A stretch of DNA of 64,000 nt from Entamoeba invadens IP1. Taxonomy: Eukaryota; Evosea; Mastigamoebida; Endamoebidae. The notes under the pieces are model-generated. The model saw only the letters and a list, made by a program, of their open reading frames with translations. It was not told the DNA's origin and made no database searches. The stretch lies in the NCBI RefSeq assembly GCF_000330505.1, contig NW_004191847.1, positions 382,897 to 446,896 of the forward strand, written 5' to 3'. Shown here piece by piece: positions 55,901 through 64,000 of the stretch (the first letter of the stretch is position 1; the number at the start of each line of letters is the position of its first letter). The position numbers and the translations under genes were made by a program.

Positions 55901-58430
55901 CATTTCCCAACAAACATCTTTTTGAATCATTTGATAAAACATAAGGTTGGAAACACTGCACACACTTCTGGGTCATATCTTCGTAAACAGCCTTTTGACA
56001 ATAGAAAATCGACTCATAAGATTTAATGCATGTTTTTTCATCGTTCTTTACTTCTCCTTCGGGGCATTGTTGGCATTGATTATTATTAACAATATAATCG
56101 GTTTTACAGGTTTTACATATTTTACTTTTGCTCGAACAGGTGTCACATTGAGGATCGATTGTATTACATAAATAACAATCTCCGTTTTCTAAATAATACC
56201 CATCAGAACACTCTGCACACTTCCATAAAGCTTCATTTTCATCACTCTGTGTATTACAAGAAATACAATGACTCGTTGAAGAACAAGAAATACACATGTT
56301 GGATACATATTTATATCCAGAAGTGCAAGATGAACAATAACCACTCTCTTTATAACACCCAGTACAAACACTTTCACATGGTAAACAACTGCTAATTCCA
56401 CCTTTAGAATATGTCATTGCTCCACATTCATTACAAAGTTGAAGAGAAGAAACATAACCATACCCAGCAGAACATCTCAAACACTTCCCATATGTAGCTT
56501 GACAAGAAGAACACGATGTTGAACATGCTTTACAAGAAGTTTTACCTTCTACATCTTGGTATGTCATATCTGAACAAGAAACACATTTTGAATTTTGAGA
56601 GTAAAACCCAATTCCACATATTTCACATTTTCCAGACGATGAAAGACCATACCCATCGATACATTGTTTGCATTTACCATTTGTTGAGTAACATCCAATA
56701 CATAGAGAACTGCATGGAATACACGAAGATGATTTTTCGAATGCATATTCTCCAATTTTACATTCAGTGCAACTTGAACTCTTTTCTTTGGAATAATAGC
56801 CTGCAGGACAATTATCGCATTTTGTTGTATCTGAATTACTTTTTGTACCAGACGGACACGTCTGACAATATCCATTAACAATGACATATCCACTAATACA
56901 CTTGGAACACTTTCCAGTAGTTTTTTCACACGGAGTTTCACAATTATAATCACATCTTTGACACTCAACTGATGTTGTTGATTTGGTAAAATAAAAGGAT
57001 GGACAGTCCAAACACGAAGTTTGTTGTAATTGATCATTGTATTTTCCGATTGGACATCCAACACATTTGCTACCAGAACTGTAATATCCAGCTTGACAAA
57101 CAACACAACTACTTCCTGAAATACCATATCCATTATTACAAGAAGTGCAATGTCCATTTGTTTTGTCACACGTCTTACACATGGTGTCACATTTTAAACA
57201 ATTAACTGAGCCACTTGAAGAGTAAGTCATATCAGGACATTGTGAACAAACCCCTCCATTCGTGTAAGTTCCTGCAGAACAAATCGAACAAGAACCTCCC
57301 ACTAAAACGTGACCCGAGTGACACGTTTTGCAATTTCCATTTGTGTTGTAACAACTTGCGCAAGAAGAATCACAATTCCTACACGATGAAGCACCTTCAT
57401 TGGAGTATGTATTTCCGGTGCACGCAGAACAAGATAGAGTTCCGCCACTTGAGTAATAACCAGCTTGACATATAAAACAATTGGGATATGAATACCCAGG
57501 TTTACATGATGTACAAGTACAAGAAGACGAACAAGAAGAACACGAAGAAGATGTACATGAAGAACATACACTTGCTCCAGAAAAACTGCACGTGTTGGTG
57601 CCACAAGATGTGCATTTCGTAGCTCCTGCATTAGAAAATGTTCCAGCAGGACATTTAAAGCAGCTGACTGAATTTGAAGACGGAGCGTATTGGCCAGCAG
57701 AACAAGCTGTACAACTTGATGCTCCATTTGCCGAGTACGTTCCAGCCGAACACGAAGTACAACTGATTGCATTTGAAACAGCATAAGTTCCCGCTTGACA
57801 TTGATCACAACCACTCTTCAGGGAATTCGGAATTGATCCACTGGCGCACACTGAACACGAAGAAGATCCCTCGGGTGAGTAATAACCTGCATCACAAGCA
57901 GAACAAACAGAAGCTCCTGTATAAGAAAACGTACCCGATGGACATTTTGAACATGTATTAGCATTTTTTGTTGAAGAATAAGTTCCAGCTGGACATGAAA
58001 TACAAGTCGAAGATGAAACGTATTGACCAGTTGGACAAGAATGACATATTGTTGCTCCCCGAGATGAAATGGTTCCAGAAGGACAGGCAGTACAAGATTT
58101 TGCTGCTTTAAAAGAAGAATATGTATTCGCTGGACACAAAGCACAGAACGTCATTTCTGGGTTTTTGTAAGTTCCTGGACTACATTCAGTACAACTATTA
58201 TCTACTGCTTGAAACCCAGCAAGACAGTTTGTACATTCTCCCGAACAATCTAAAGACATTAATCCCCTGTCACACATATAACACTCACGACTTGATCCAC
58301 CCGGGGAATAAGACCCTTCCACACAACAATGGCACTCGTTGTCTGCTCCCAAATAATTGCCTTTTTCACAGAAAAAAGAAAACGAAGAATAAAATAATTG
58401 GAAGAAAACGAACAATAAACATTTCATCAT
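52968..58430 (-). CDS. transmembrane kinase (TMK) with Cys-rich ectodomain
   Basis: 1820 residues, single exon. Signal peptide MMKCLLFVFFQLFYSSFSFF. Residues about 20-1365 are Cys-rich repeats: first ephrin-receptor/GCC2-type modules (CPAGTYSSTKNANTCSKCPS), then furin-like CxxC repeats. The membrane segment is at about 1370-1400 (LIIALPVVLVFLLILLIISI). A juxtamembrane region of about 150 residues (LVTLKRGEACEFEVFIIPLC) looks beta-rich, like an MSP/PapD fold. The kinase domain at about 1553-1820 is complete: LGEGSFGIVYKG, VAIKK, a Glu in the C helix, HRDIKPDN, LTDFGSS and MAPEVL. It is TKL-like. TMKs are thought to sense extracellular cues in Entamoeba; the ligand is unknown. Confidence 0.93.
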   Translation of the reverse strand: MMKCLLFVFFQLFYSSFSFFCEKGNYLGADNECHCCVEGSYSPGGSSRECYMCDRGLMSLDCSGECTNCLAGFQAVDNSCTECSPGTYKNPEMTFCALCPANTYSSFKAAKSCTACPSGTISSRGATICHSCPTGQYVSSSTCISCPAGTYSSTKNANTCSKCPSGTFSYTGASVCSACDAGYYSPEGSSSCSVCASGSIPNSLKSGCDQCQAGTYAVSNAISCTSCSAGTYSANGASSCTACSAGQYAPSSNSVSCFKCPAGTFSNAGATKCTSCGTNTCSFSGASVCSSCTSSSCSSCSSSCTCTSCKPGYSYPNCFICQAGYYSSGGTLSCSACTGNTYSNEGASSCRNCDSSCASCYNTNGNCKTCHSGHVLVGGSCSICSAGTYTNGGVCSQCPDMTYSSSGSVNCLKCDTMCKTCDKTNGHCTSCNNGYGISGSSCVVCQAGYYSSGSKCVGCPIGKYNDQLQQTSCLDCPSFYFTKSTTSVECQRCDYNCETPCEKTTGKCSKCISGYVIVNGYCQTCPSGTKSNSDTTKCDNCPAGYYSKEKSSSCTECKIGEYAFEKSSSCIPCSSLCIGCYSTNGKCKQCIDGYGLSSSGKCEICGIGFYSQNSKCVSCSDMTYQDVEGKTSCKACSTSCSSCQATYGKCLRCSAGYGYVSSLQLCNECGAMTYSKGGISSCLPCESVCTGCYKESGYCSSCTSGYKYVSNMCISCSSTSHCISCNTQSDENEALWKCAECSDGYYLENGDCYLCNTIDPQCDTCSSKSKICKTCKTDYIVNNNQCQQCPEGEVKNDEKTCIKSYESIFYCQKAVYEDMTQKCVQCFQPYVLSNDSKRCLLGNVDYKHYDLNTKTSKNNMENCITQVVNICFECNSTILIEGKCVKPDSQCETFKISNCEKCSTDVITSVNDCNLNDNCKYQLTSKNEQKTNCLQCIDDISCGNANTNCEISKNSFCYKTKKGFLNDGKMITNCNSGSLCLFTNGQEVDYECALPQILSDQMKCFVDQNCIKENGNQCVKCSENHHIINGGCVLNEMSCLIQNQEICLLCNNTINNNGICIDSSTINCDNYDSTCNKCEDGFYKSTDKCLNITADFPNCEKMSSNILGCAECITNFYLNEHNKCNQLEIVKTTKNTKIIKTNSENEDVSNCIEKTTKGCVRCSDTYYLQDYKCIKCEYPCVKCKNLTYCTGCDAYSYTNNKGDCIEINDLLSKCDLVMATYTGCVVCKDGYMRSSDGKACEKCDVSCKTCTNDGNCILCENEYYRTLQNSTKYCNPQSELFGCQNKTTEGCSECENGFYLDSHLCYKCRDNCTLCSSNDLCYNCSENHILTSGSCIHYSEVPNCVASLDNKCSSCSEEYKLDKETFLCKSKKNYGLIIALPVVLVFLLILLIISIIVVILVIIRKHQEVVKMRNICVFPMKKSNVKMVTLEGTVLSNKSCLTFSEDSELLPVDEESRELVCIGNKSKGILKVQLTTRFGCDKYTIRTVPQLVTLKRGEACEFEVFIIPLCTMKMTDEIKIVTLDLKKGETKTVSLKITLTTENSTKLDYDELITEKKLGEGSFGIVYKGSFRGNIVAIKKMKSLEGGDAEEQMKQFSNEVSMLNKFRSEYIVHFYGAVFIPNRVCMVTEFAQYGSLQDLINRTKINGMPRFSVRVKIMMDLANGISYLQANGILHRDIKPDNVLVFSLDVDEKVNGKLTDFGSSRNINLMMTNMTFTKGIGTPVYMAPEVLNQEKYTKGADVFSFGVTMYETFGWSEAYNKIQFKFPWKIAEFVINRNRLPKKEMMSDKQYELIDKCWKHENKERPTINEVIEELKKIKF

Positions 58431-59328
58431 ACCAAAATACCAAAAATAAATAAATAGTTATATAAACCTGTTTTTTCTTTACATCGCTTATATAAAAGTG
58501 CTAATTATAAAATTTGGAACAACTATTTTTTTCTTCTTAAAAACAACATTACAAGTATTTTCATTAAATATAGAAAAAATTGATTTTTCAAATTTTAAAT
58601 TAAAATGTTAAAACTTTTTATTATTAATTTAATTAATTAATATTAATTTTATTATAATCAAATTATTTTTAAAATTGTTTACAGAAATTTTCAAAATATT
58701 ATATAAAAATATTAAAATAAATAACCAAAAATATAATAAGTTACCATGACAAGATTTTGGTGTGAAATTTTAAATTCAATTTTCTTTCAATAAAGAAACC
58801 ATCTAACATGGTAAATTATTATTATTGATACAGTTATACAAGTTGGCCTTGGTGGAAAAGCTATTTGTGATTGTTTTTTTACATTATTTTTATTAAATTA
58901 AATAATAATAAATAATGATTGTTATTTACATATTTTTGATTTGTTATAAAGTATCCAGCACCATTTTCTATAATGTTTTTGATAAGTAACTATTAAATAT
59001 AAAATTGTTATTATTTTATTAACTACATTTTTAAAAACAATCTTAGAAGGCAAGAATTTTCCAAAAAACCGAAAATGTTTTTATATATTTGATATTTTTT
59101 CGATAACGACAAATAATTGTTTAGTCATTTTAGAATTTATTAACAATAATTAAATAATTTAAAATTATCACATCTATTAACCACATTTTGTTGTTGACTT
59201 GTTAACTAAATATAGAACATTTTAATGTTTTTCCTTTTCTAAATATTTATGCTATGTTTACATAAAATTCTGTTTAATGCTATTTTCGCATTATATTATT
59301 ATATATTATATAAATTTAAGATAATAAA
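58431..59328. other. intergenic between TMK and right glycoprotein copy
   Basis: AT-rich. TATATAAG on the minus strand (58494-58487) lies 57 bp before the TMK start and may be its TATA-like box. Nothing else seen. Confidence 0.45.
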
Positions 59329-59361
59329 AATAATATAAATCAAAAATGATTATTAATTGGC

Positions 59362-60768
59362 TCAGAGAGTCAACTTGGTGTACTCTGAAGCATTGTGATG
59401 TCTCTTGTTCTTGATGAATATGGCGACTCCTGCAATGACACTTCCAATTGCAAAAACGCAAACAACCCCAAGAAGCGACCCAATGATTATGGCAACTGTT
59501 TTGGTTGATTTGTTTTCAGACTCAAATTGAACAGCACCTTTTTGTGTGATTTTGTAGTTTGCAGTCATGTTTGCGAAACTGACATTGTTGAGTGTTGTGT
59601 TGATGAGTGTGACGTTGTGGAATGTTGTGTTACCATTTCCAGCGAGTATCAAAGTTGAATTGATGAAAGTTGTGTTGTCAAAAAGCACGCCATGGATTGT
59701 TGAGCTGTTGAAAGTCGAGTTTTCAAAGTGTGAGTTTTTGAATTCGATGTTTGTGAGTGTGTTGTTGATCACAGTTGTGTTGGTTGCATTGACGTTTCTG
59801 ATGACAACGTCATTCAAAGTGTTGTTGAAGAATGTCACGTTTCTCATTTGCACTTTGTTGAATGTGATATCAGACATGTTGCATTTGAAGAAGACAACAG
59901 ATGCAAGCAGACTTGTTGTTTGTGATGCATTTGTGATGTTGTTGTGTTTACCGATGAATGAGAGTGTTGACATGTTTGACATTGAGAAGAGTGATGACTT
60001 GAATACACTCTGTTTGAAATCAACATCACTCACACTTCCATTCACAAATCGGAGACCTGTCATTTTAGCCAGTGTAACAGTTGTTTGGTTGATTGATGAA
60101 TTTGTGAATATTGTGTTGATGAGTGTTGTGTTTCTCAAGTCTGTGATTGTGACATTCCACTTGTCGAATTTGGTTGAGTTGAGTGTTGAGTTGTGAGCCA
60201 TTGTGTTGGTGATGGTGATGTTTCTCTTTTCAACGGCAGTGATGTTGGTGTTTGCAACAAAAGTTGATGATTTGTTGAAGTGCACAACACCGTTGTCTGT
60301 GCACTTTGTGTTGTTTTTGAGCCACTTTTCATCAACAATGAGAGTGAATCCACCACATGTGATGTTGTGGTATTTATTGTTGTCATCGACTGGTGTCACA
60401 TAGTCGTCACAATCAGCATACTTTGCGTTGTTTCTCTGATCCAATGTGATGTTAACAACACTCCCATTGCACACCACAGTGATGTATGTTGTGTTTGTGT
60501 CAACAGTTGTGTTTGTTGGGATGTAATCGGTGCAATTGACAAAACGTGGTCTGTCAACTTTTGTCACATTGAAGAGTGTTCCATTGCAGTTGATTGTTGT
60601 GTTTGTTTTTGTTGTGGACATGACGTAATTTGTGCAATCGATGTAATTTCTTCTTGTGTTTGTTGTGATGTTGAGAAGTGATCCTTTGCATTCAATTGTG
60701 GTGTACTTTTCAGTCTCAGTTTGCTTTGAGAATGCTGTGAGACAACAGATCAATACAAGTCCAAACAT
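59362..60768 (-). CDS. N-glycosylated pentapeptide-repeat surface membrane protein, complete copy
   Basis: 468 residues from the chosen start. Signal peptide MFGLVLICCLTAFS. Residues about 20-150 hold four imperfect Cys modules (TTIECKGSLLNITTNTRRN then YIDCTNY; INCNGTLFNVTKVDRPRFVN; VVCNGSVVNITLDQRNNAKY; ITCGGFTLIVDEKWLKNNTK). Residues about 160-410 are pentapeptide-repeat-like, with units such as F-x-N-S-T-L and D-N-T-T-F-I-N-S-T-L predicted to form a four-sided beta-helix. By hand I count about 40 N-glycosylation sequons, most in the ectodomain. Next come one membrane segment (VAIIIGSLLGVVCVFAIGSV) and a 20-residue basic tail with Y-T-K-L, a Y-x-x-hydrophobic sorting motif. TATATAAG at 60798-60791 precedes the start. 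No named family is recognised. Confidence 0.88.
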   Translation of the reverse strand: MFGLVLICCLTAFSKQTETEKYTTIECKGSLLNITTNTRRNYIDCTNYVMSTTKTNTTINCNGTLFNVTKVDRPRFVNCTDYIPTNTTVDTNTTYITVVCNGSVVNITLDQRNNAKYADCDDYVTPVDDNNKYHNITCGGFTLIVDEKWLKNNTKCTDNGVVHFNKSSTFVANTNITAVEKRNITITNTMAHNSTLNSTKFDKWNVTITDLRNTTLINTIFTNSSINQTTVTLAKMTGLRFVNGSVSDVDFKQSVFKSSLFSMSNMSTLSFIGKHNNITNASQTTSLLASVVFFKCNMSDITFNKVQMRNVTFFNNTLNDVVIRNVNATNTTVINNTLTNIEFKNSHFENSTFNSSTIHGVLFDNTTFINSTLILAGNGNTTFHNVTLINTTLNNVSFANMTANYKITQKGAVQFESENKSTKTVAIIIGSLLGVVCVFAIGSVIAGVAIFIKNKRHHNASEYTKLTL

Positions 60769-60790
60769 GTTGCAATGATCTGTATGTGTG

Positions 60791-60798
60791 TGCTTATA
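60791..60798 (-). promoter_or_regulatory. TATA-like element of glycoprotein gene, right copy
   Basis: TATATAAG, same spacing as in the left copy. Confidence 0.45.
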
Positions 60799-61065
60799 TA
60801 GTGTTGTTTCGCACACAACCATCCTGGCTTCAGCAGGACTGCATCTCTGTATTTGTTTTAACATTTTGTGTGATTTACTTGAAATTCATATCAATAATCA
60901 GGAAGCGTGTCCACTTTATAATAACATTATTTTTGGTTTAAAACATCACATGTTGACAAATTGACAATTCGACAAGTGGTTGCACTTATATTTTAATTAT
61001 GTGTTTATTTTCAAAATACTTGGTTTTACCACAACAAAATTATAGGCGATATTTGTGTTGATAAC

Positions 61066-61257
61066 ATGACAAATCTGACAAACCAAAACAAAAATAATTC
61101 CACGACTTTTTACAAAATACACAAAAAGTATATTGACAACTTCCTGCCCATCACAACCAAAGAGAACACAACAAAAGTGCTTGTGAAATATAAAATTTAT
61201 AAAATAGTTGATGTTTTAAAACAATTTATATTCACCGATAATCAAACCAACAATTAA
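61066..61257 (+). CDS. 63-codon ORF divergent from the glycoprotein gene, right copy
   Basis: Opens MTNLTNQNKNNSTTFYKIHK like its partner at 41204-41040, then VLVKYKIYKIVDVLKQFIFT. The shared part lies in the duplicated DNA and the end outside it. Possibly the start of a gene whose remainder was lost at one or both duplication borders. Confidence 0.3.
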   Translation: MTNLTNQNKNNSTTFYKIHKKYIDNFLPITTKENTTKVLVKYKIYKIVDVLKQFIFTDNQTNN

Positions 61258-62479
61258 TAACTCTAAATAATTATAAAACTCTTAATTGTATTTATTTAAT
61301 CAGTTCGTTGTCAAATAGACAACAATCCTAAGTTGAAAATAATATTTAGTGGTTTATATATTAAAACTAAATATTTCTTTATGAAAAAAAATTCTGTATT
61401 ATGAAGAAACCCACAAAATTAGAAAAACATCGGGGTTATTTGGTTACTTCGTATATTGACAACCACCAAAACGGTTTTTAATTTTTTATTTTAAAATAAA
61501 ATTCTATTTAAAATTGATGTTGAAATAACTAGGTTTGTTAAATTAATAATAAAAAATAGAATCCTGATATTTGTTTTGTTGTTCCTGTTCATTCAAATAT
61601 TATTAATTAAAAAATAAATGTGTTTTTTGCTTAAATGATTCTGTTCTCTTTGATAAATAATTTTCTTTTTTACAATTGCAGTAATTTAGTTGAAATAAAA
61701 ATAAAATCGTTTGTCTTGTATGTTGATAAGATTGTACTATTTTAATGTGTTTTTGTTTTAATAAATACTGAAAAAATCAACATTATTTACTTTATAAATA
61801 CCAGTTAAAATGATTTTAAAAATAAACACACATAAACAATAAATTTCATTTACAATCTTAATAGTAAAAATAACATTTGAAAACATATTAAAAAATAATT
61901 TTAAGCATATTTATAACCCAATACTTTTTATTTAATTTTTACTAAAAAATCAACATTATATTTTTTCACAATAAAGCAAATTGTATTTTTTGAAAATATA
62001 CACTTTTATTCTTACAGTTTGAATAAAAATTAAATAAAAACAACTAAAAAGAAATAATGTCGTTGGTTGTCAATTTATAATATAAAATAAAGGCAGGTTA
62101 ATTATGTGATATTGTTTAATATTGGGTTTTTAAAAATAAACCACACACAATTGGTGTGCATGGAATACATTATAAACCCTAAAAAAGTCAAAAATATATG
62201 AAAAGATTCAAAGTGTTTGAATGTCAGCGTGATATTTATATCTAATCGTATTTTTTATCGATAAGAAACACAATAATTAAAAATAGAAAAACATAGAGAT
62301 ATTTAAACACGAATTTATTAATCAATCACAACATTCACGGGTTGTTTGTTTTTTGCACAATAAAAAACTAACCACGGACAGCGATAGATGAAAAAAAATG
62401 AAATCAAAAATACTTATTCGAAACACCATCATATTTATTACTCTTATTTGACAAACTCGTCAAATGATTACAAGAACGC
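61258..62479. other. AT-rich intergenic region
   Basis: No gene or clear repeat seen in about 1.2 kb. Confidence 0.5.
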
Positions 62480-62753
62480 ACCAGAGAAGTTAAATTTAAA
62501 AACATTGGAGAAGATCAGATTTGCGCCAAGTGCTTCAAATAAACATAAGTAAAAATTGTTATCACTAACAACATAATACACTTCTTTGGAATCAAAGGAA
62601 GTTGAACAGCACTCGACATGGGTGTCTACACAGCACAATCACAAGTCGCATTGACTGGAAATATAGTCGAAGTATATTTCGATATTGAAAAGCGTGAGAT
62701 TGGTGTACCTGGTGACTGGAAGGATTTCATCGCATTAACAACAACTAACTGAA
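62480..62753 (+). pseudogene. decayed coding fragment, unknown
   Basis: One frame reads REVKFKNIGEDQICAKCFK, then two TAA codons, VKIVITNNIIHFFGIKGS, a TGA, then MGVYTAQSQVALTGNIVEVY and EKREIGVPGDWKDFIALTTT before TGA. Composition is protein-like and less AT-rich than the flanks. Family not recognised. Confidence 0.45.
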
Positions 62754-62903
62754 TTTACGATTTCACTTCTATTTATCTTTTTATCATCAAATTCAAATTA
62801 CATATTTTGTTCACATTTTAAAAAGAGACATGTATAAAAAAGACTGGAACGTTTCATTGTGTGAACAACATGAAACTTTTGAAACACATAAAAAAACATG
62901 TCA

Positions 62904-63430
62904 TTAGTAGTCATCCCAATGACCGTGTGCAACTCCATCACAATTATCTCGGGCCGCGCATTCTTGCACTACACAACTCGACACTTTTTGTAATTTTTTG
63001 TATTTATTTTGATAATACAGATCATAGCACACGGCACACCCAAACTCCAAAAACTACTTGCATTCGTCAAGTGTTGTGTTAATAAAACACTTCTTATTTT
63101 CTCTTGTTATCAATTCAACATCTTCATAAATCCAACCTTTGACAATACAATTTGCATAATTTGAAACAGTAATAATACAATTTAAACGCTTCTCTTCATA
63201 TTTCAAGCGATCTGATATGATTGCTCAAAATAAGGCACCATCGGCATTTCCACATACTGTAACTTGAAACAGTTTGCATTTCTCGGCAAGTTGACCAACA
63301 TAAATACAATCATCGTTTGTTGTATCAAAATAATAATAAAAAGCACATGTAACACAACTTGTTGCATTTTTAAAATTGAGCAATTTTTGTCACACAAAAG
63401 ACATTCAGATGATACACATCATAACATTTA
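62904..63430 (-). pseudogene. decayed Cys-rich receptor ectodomain (TMK-like)
   Basis: Minus-strand segments in shifting frames keep the Cys spacing of the C-terminal part of TMK ectodomains: TYCAKCYDVYHLNVFC, CVTCAFYYYFDTTNDDCIYV, EKCKLFQVTVCGNADGALF followed by TGA, NCIITVSNYANCIVKGWIYE, then after a frame change GCAVCYDLYYQNKYKKLQKV and CAARDNCDGVAHGHWDDY to a TAA at 62906-62904. No kinase part is present. Likely a fragment of a former TMK-family gene. Confidence 0.5.
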
Positions 63431-64000
63431 GCACAATATGTGGTGATGTTTTATTTGTCGTACAACATCTTCGCTTCAGTGTCACGATAAAGACAAACGC
63501 ATGCTGATGAATAGCAATTGTGTAAGTTCTCTTCAGAATTGTTTTTTTGTTTTCATCAAATTTGTATTTTTCTTTAAATTAAAAACATTTAAGTAAAAAA
63601 TACATTTTGATATATCAACACAATAACACAACATGTGTTGATATAAAAATGCAATATTTTATATATAAAGTGCATTGTTTTTCGTTGTTTGTTCTGATTA
63701 CAACAGATTTGTGATAAATATTCTCTTAACATTTTGCACAACTAAAAGATAAAACCCATTAGAACACACGGTAAATTCACTTAGTGTGTATATATAACAG
63801 TTTTAAAGTAAAAACGACTTTCATTAACAATAATCGACTTTTTCGTGTTATTAATTAAATTTTTCTTGGTTGTTTTTATTGTTTATCAGTTTGATATTAT
63901 CGACAAGTTTTTGGTTTGTAAATTTAAGTAAATTGAATGAACGCTTTTATTTGGATTCAAAATTGTTCTTTTTTTATTGACTATTAAAAGAGAAAGGACG
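63431..64000. other. no gene seen
   Basis: AT-rich sequence up to the window edge, without a convincing frame. Confidence 0.5.

Larger units (their letters stand above)
59329..61203 (-). repeat. inverted duplication, right copy (about 1.88 kb)
   Basis: Inverse match of 41069-42912, without the N gap. Ends were judged by eye where AAATATAAAATTTATAAAAT (here) departs from AAATATAACATTTATAAAAA (other copy), and on the other side just past ATTTATATTATTT. Confidence 0.93.

Noticed and set aside
57302..57814. long minus-strand alternative frame inside the TMK ectodomain (others at 56564-57190 and 57481-57786)
   Set aside because: Shadows of the Cys-rich repeat, whose periodic codons keep other frames open.
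59567..60196. 209-codon frame opposite the right glycoprotein copy (and the same at 42044-42673)
   Set aside because: It is an antisense shadow caused by the repetitive Asn/Thr/Ser codons; composition follows the coding strand.
1..64000. CRISPR arrays, rRNA genes and tRNA arrays
   Set aside because: No regularly spaced identical repeats and no recognisable rRNA or canonical tRNA sequence were found on either strand.

Overview
The window looks like nuclear DNA of an Entamoeba, most likely the reptile parasite E. invadens. This is inferred from the sequence, not from a database match. The base composition is very AT-rich and genes are compact. Introns start with GTTTGT and end in AG. The gene content fits the genus: a Cys-rich transmembrane kinase (TMK), a BspA-type leucine-rich repeat protein, TLDc-domain proteins, a tetraspanin and Ras/Rap regulators. 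DNA transposons of the piggyBac, Mutator, Harbinger-like, hAT-like and TA-target (Tc1/mariner-like) classes, known to be rich in E. invadens, fill much of the rest.

Layout. 1-14200 is a housekeeping and signalling block: an alpha/beta hydrolase running off the left edge, a RasGEF, a small membrane protein, a tetraspanin, ARPC4 of the Arp2/3 complex, an ANF-receptor-type secreted protein and a RapGAP. Six of these need introns placed by hand: 747-540, 2611-2489, 5203-5125, 7532-7439, 9662-9578 and 13798-13844. One TA-flanked terminal-inverted-repeat (TIR) element sits at 6211-7018.

14200-41000 is mobile-element-rich. It holds TA-flanked TIR elements (14472-15351, 15558-16688, 16908-17086, 30026-31720), a hAT-like element (17700-19678), a 4.46-kb piggyBac with a broken transposase (25266-29729) and a Harbinger/IS5-like element with an intact transposase (33280-35274). 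A Mutator-like element (37498-40548) has about 205-bp TIRs and a perfect 9-bp target duplication inside a TLDc gene. Between them lie a TLDc gene, a decayed gene and a decayed myosin-II tail. At 17250-17390 a 141-bp palindrome coincides with a predicted intron and supplies both splice sites.

41000-61200 is a cell-surface cluster bounded by a 1.85-kb inverted duplication of a heavily N-glycosylated pentapeptide-repeat membrane protein; the left copy contains a 100-N assembly gap. Inside are a secreted beta-helix protein, a TLDc coiled-coil protein, an unknown 186-aa protein, a BspA-like LRR protein, an LRR relic and an 1820-aa TMK. From 61200 to the end only intergenic DNA and two decayed fragments are seen.

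Functionally, the left block links actin and small-GTPase control (ARPC4, RasGEF, RapGAP) with membrane proteins. The right block is adhesion and surface sensing. The middle is a transposon graveyard with at least one recent insertion. No rRNA, convincing tRNA or CRISPR array was found. Intron placements, element borders and pseudogene calls were made by eye.
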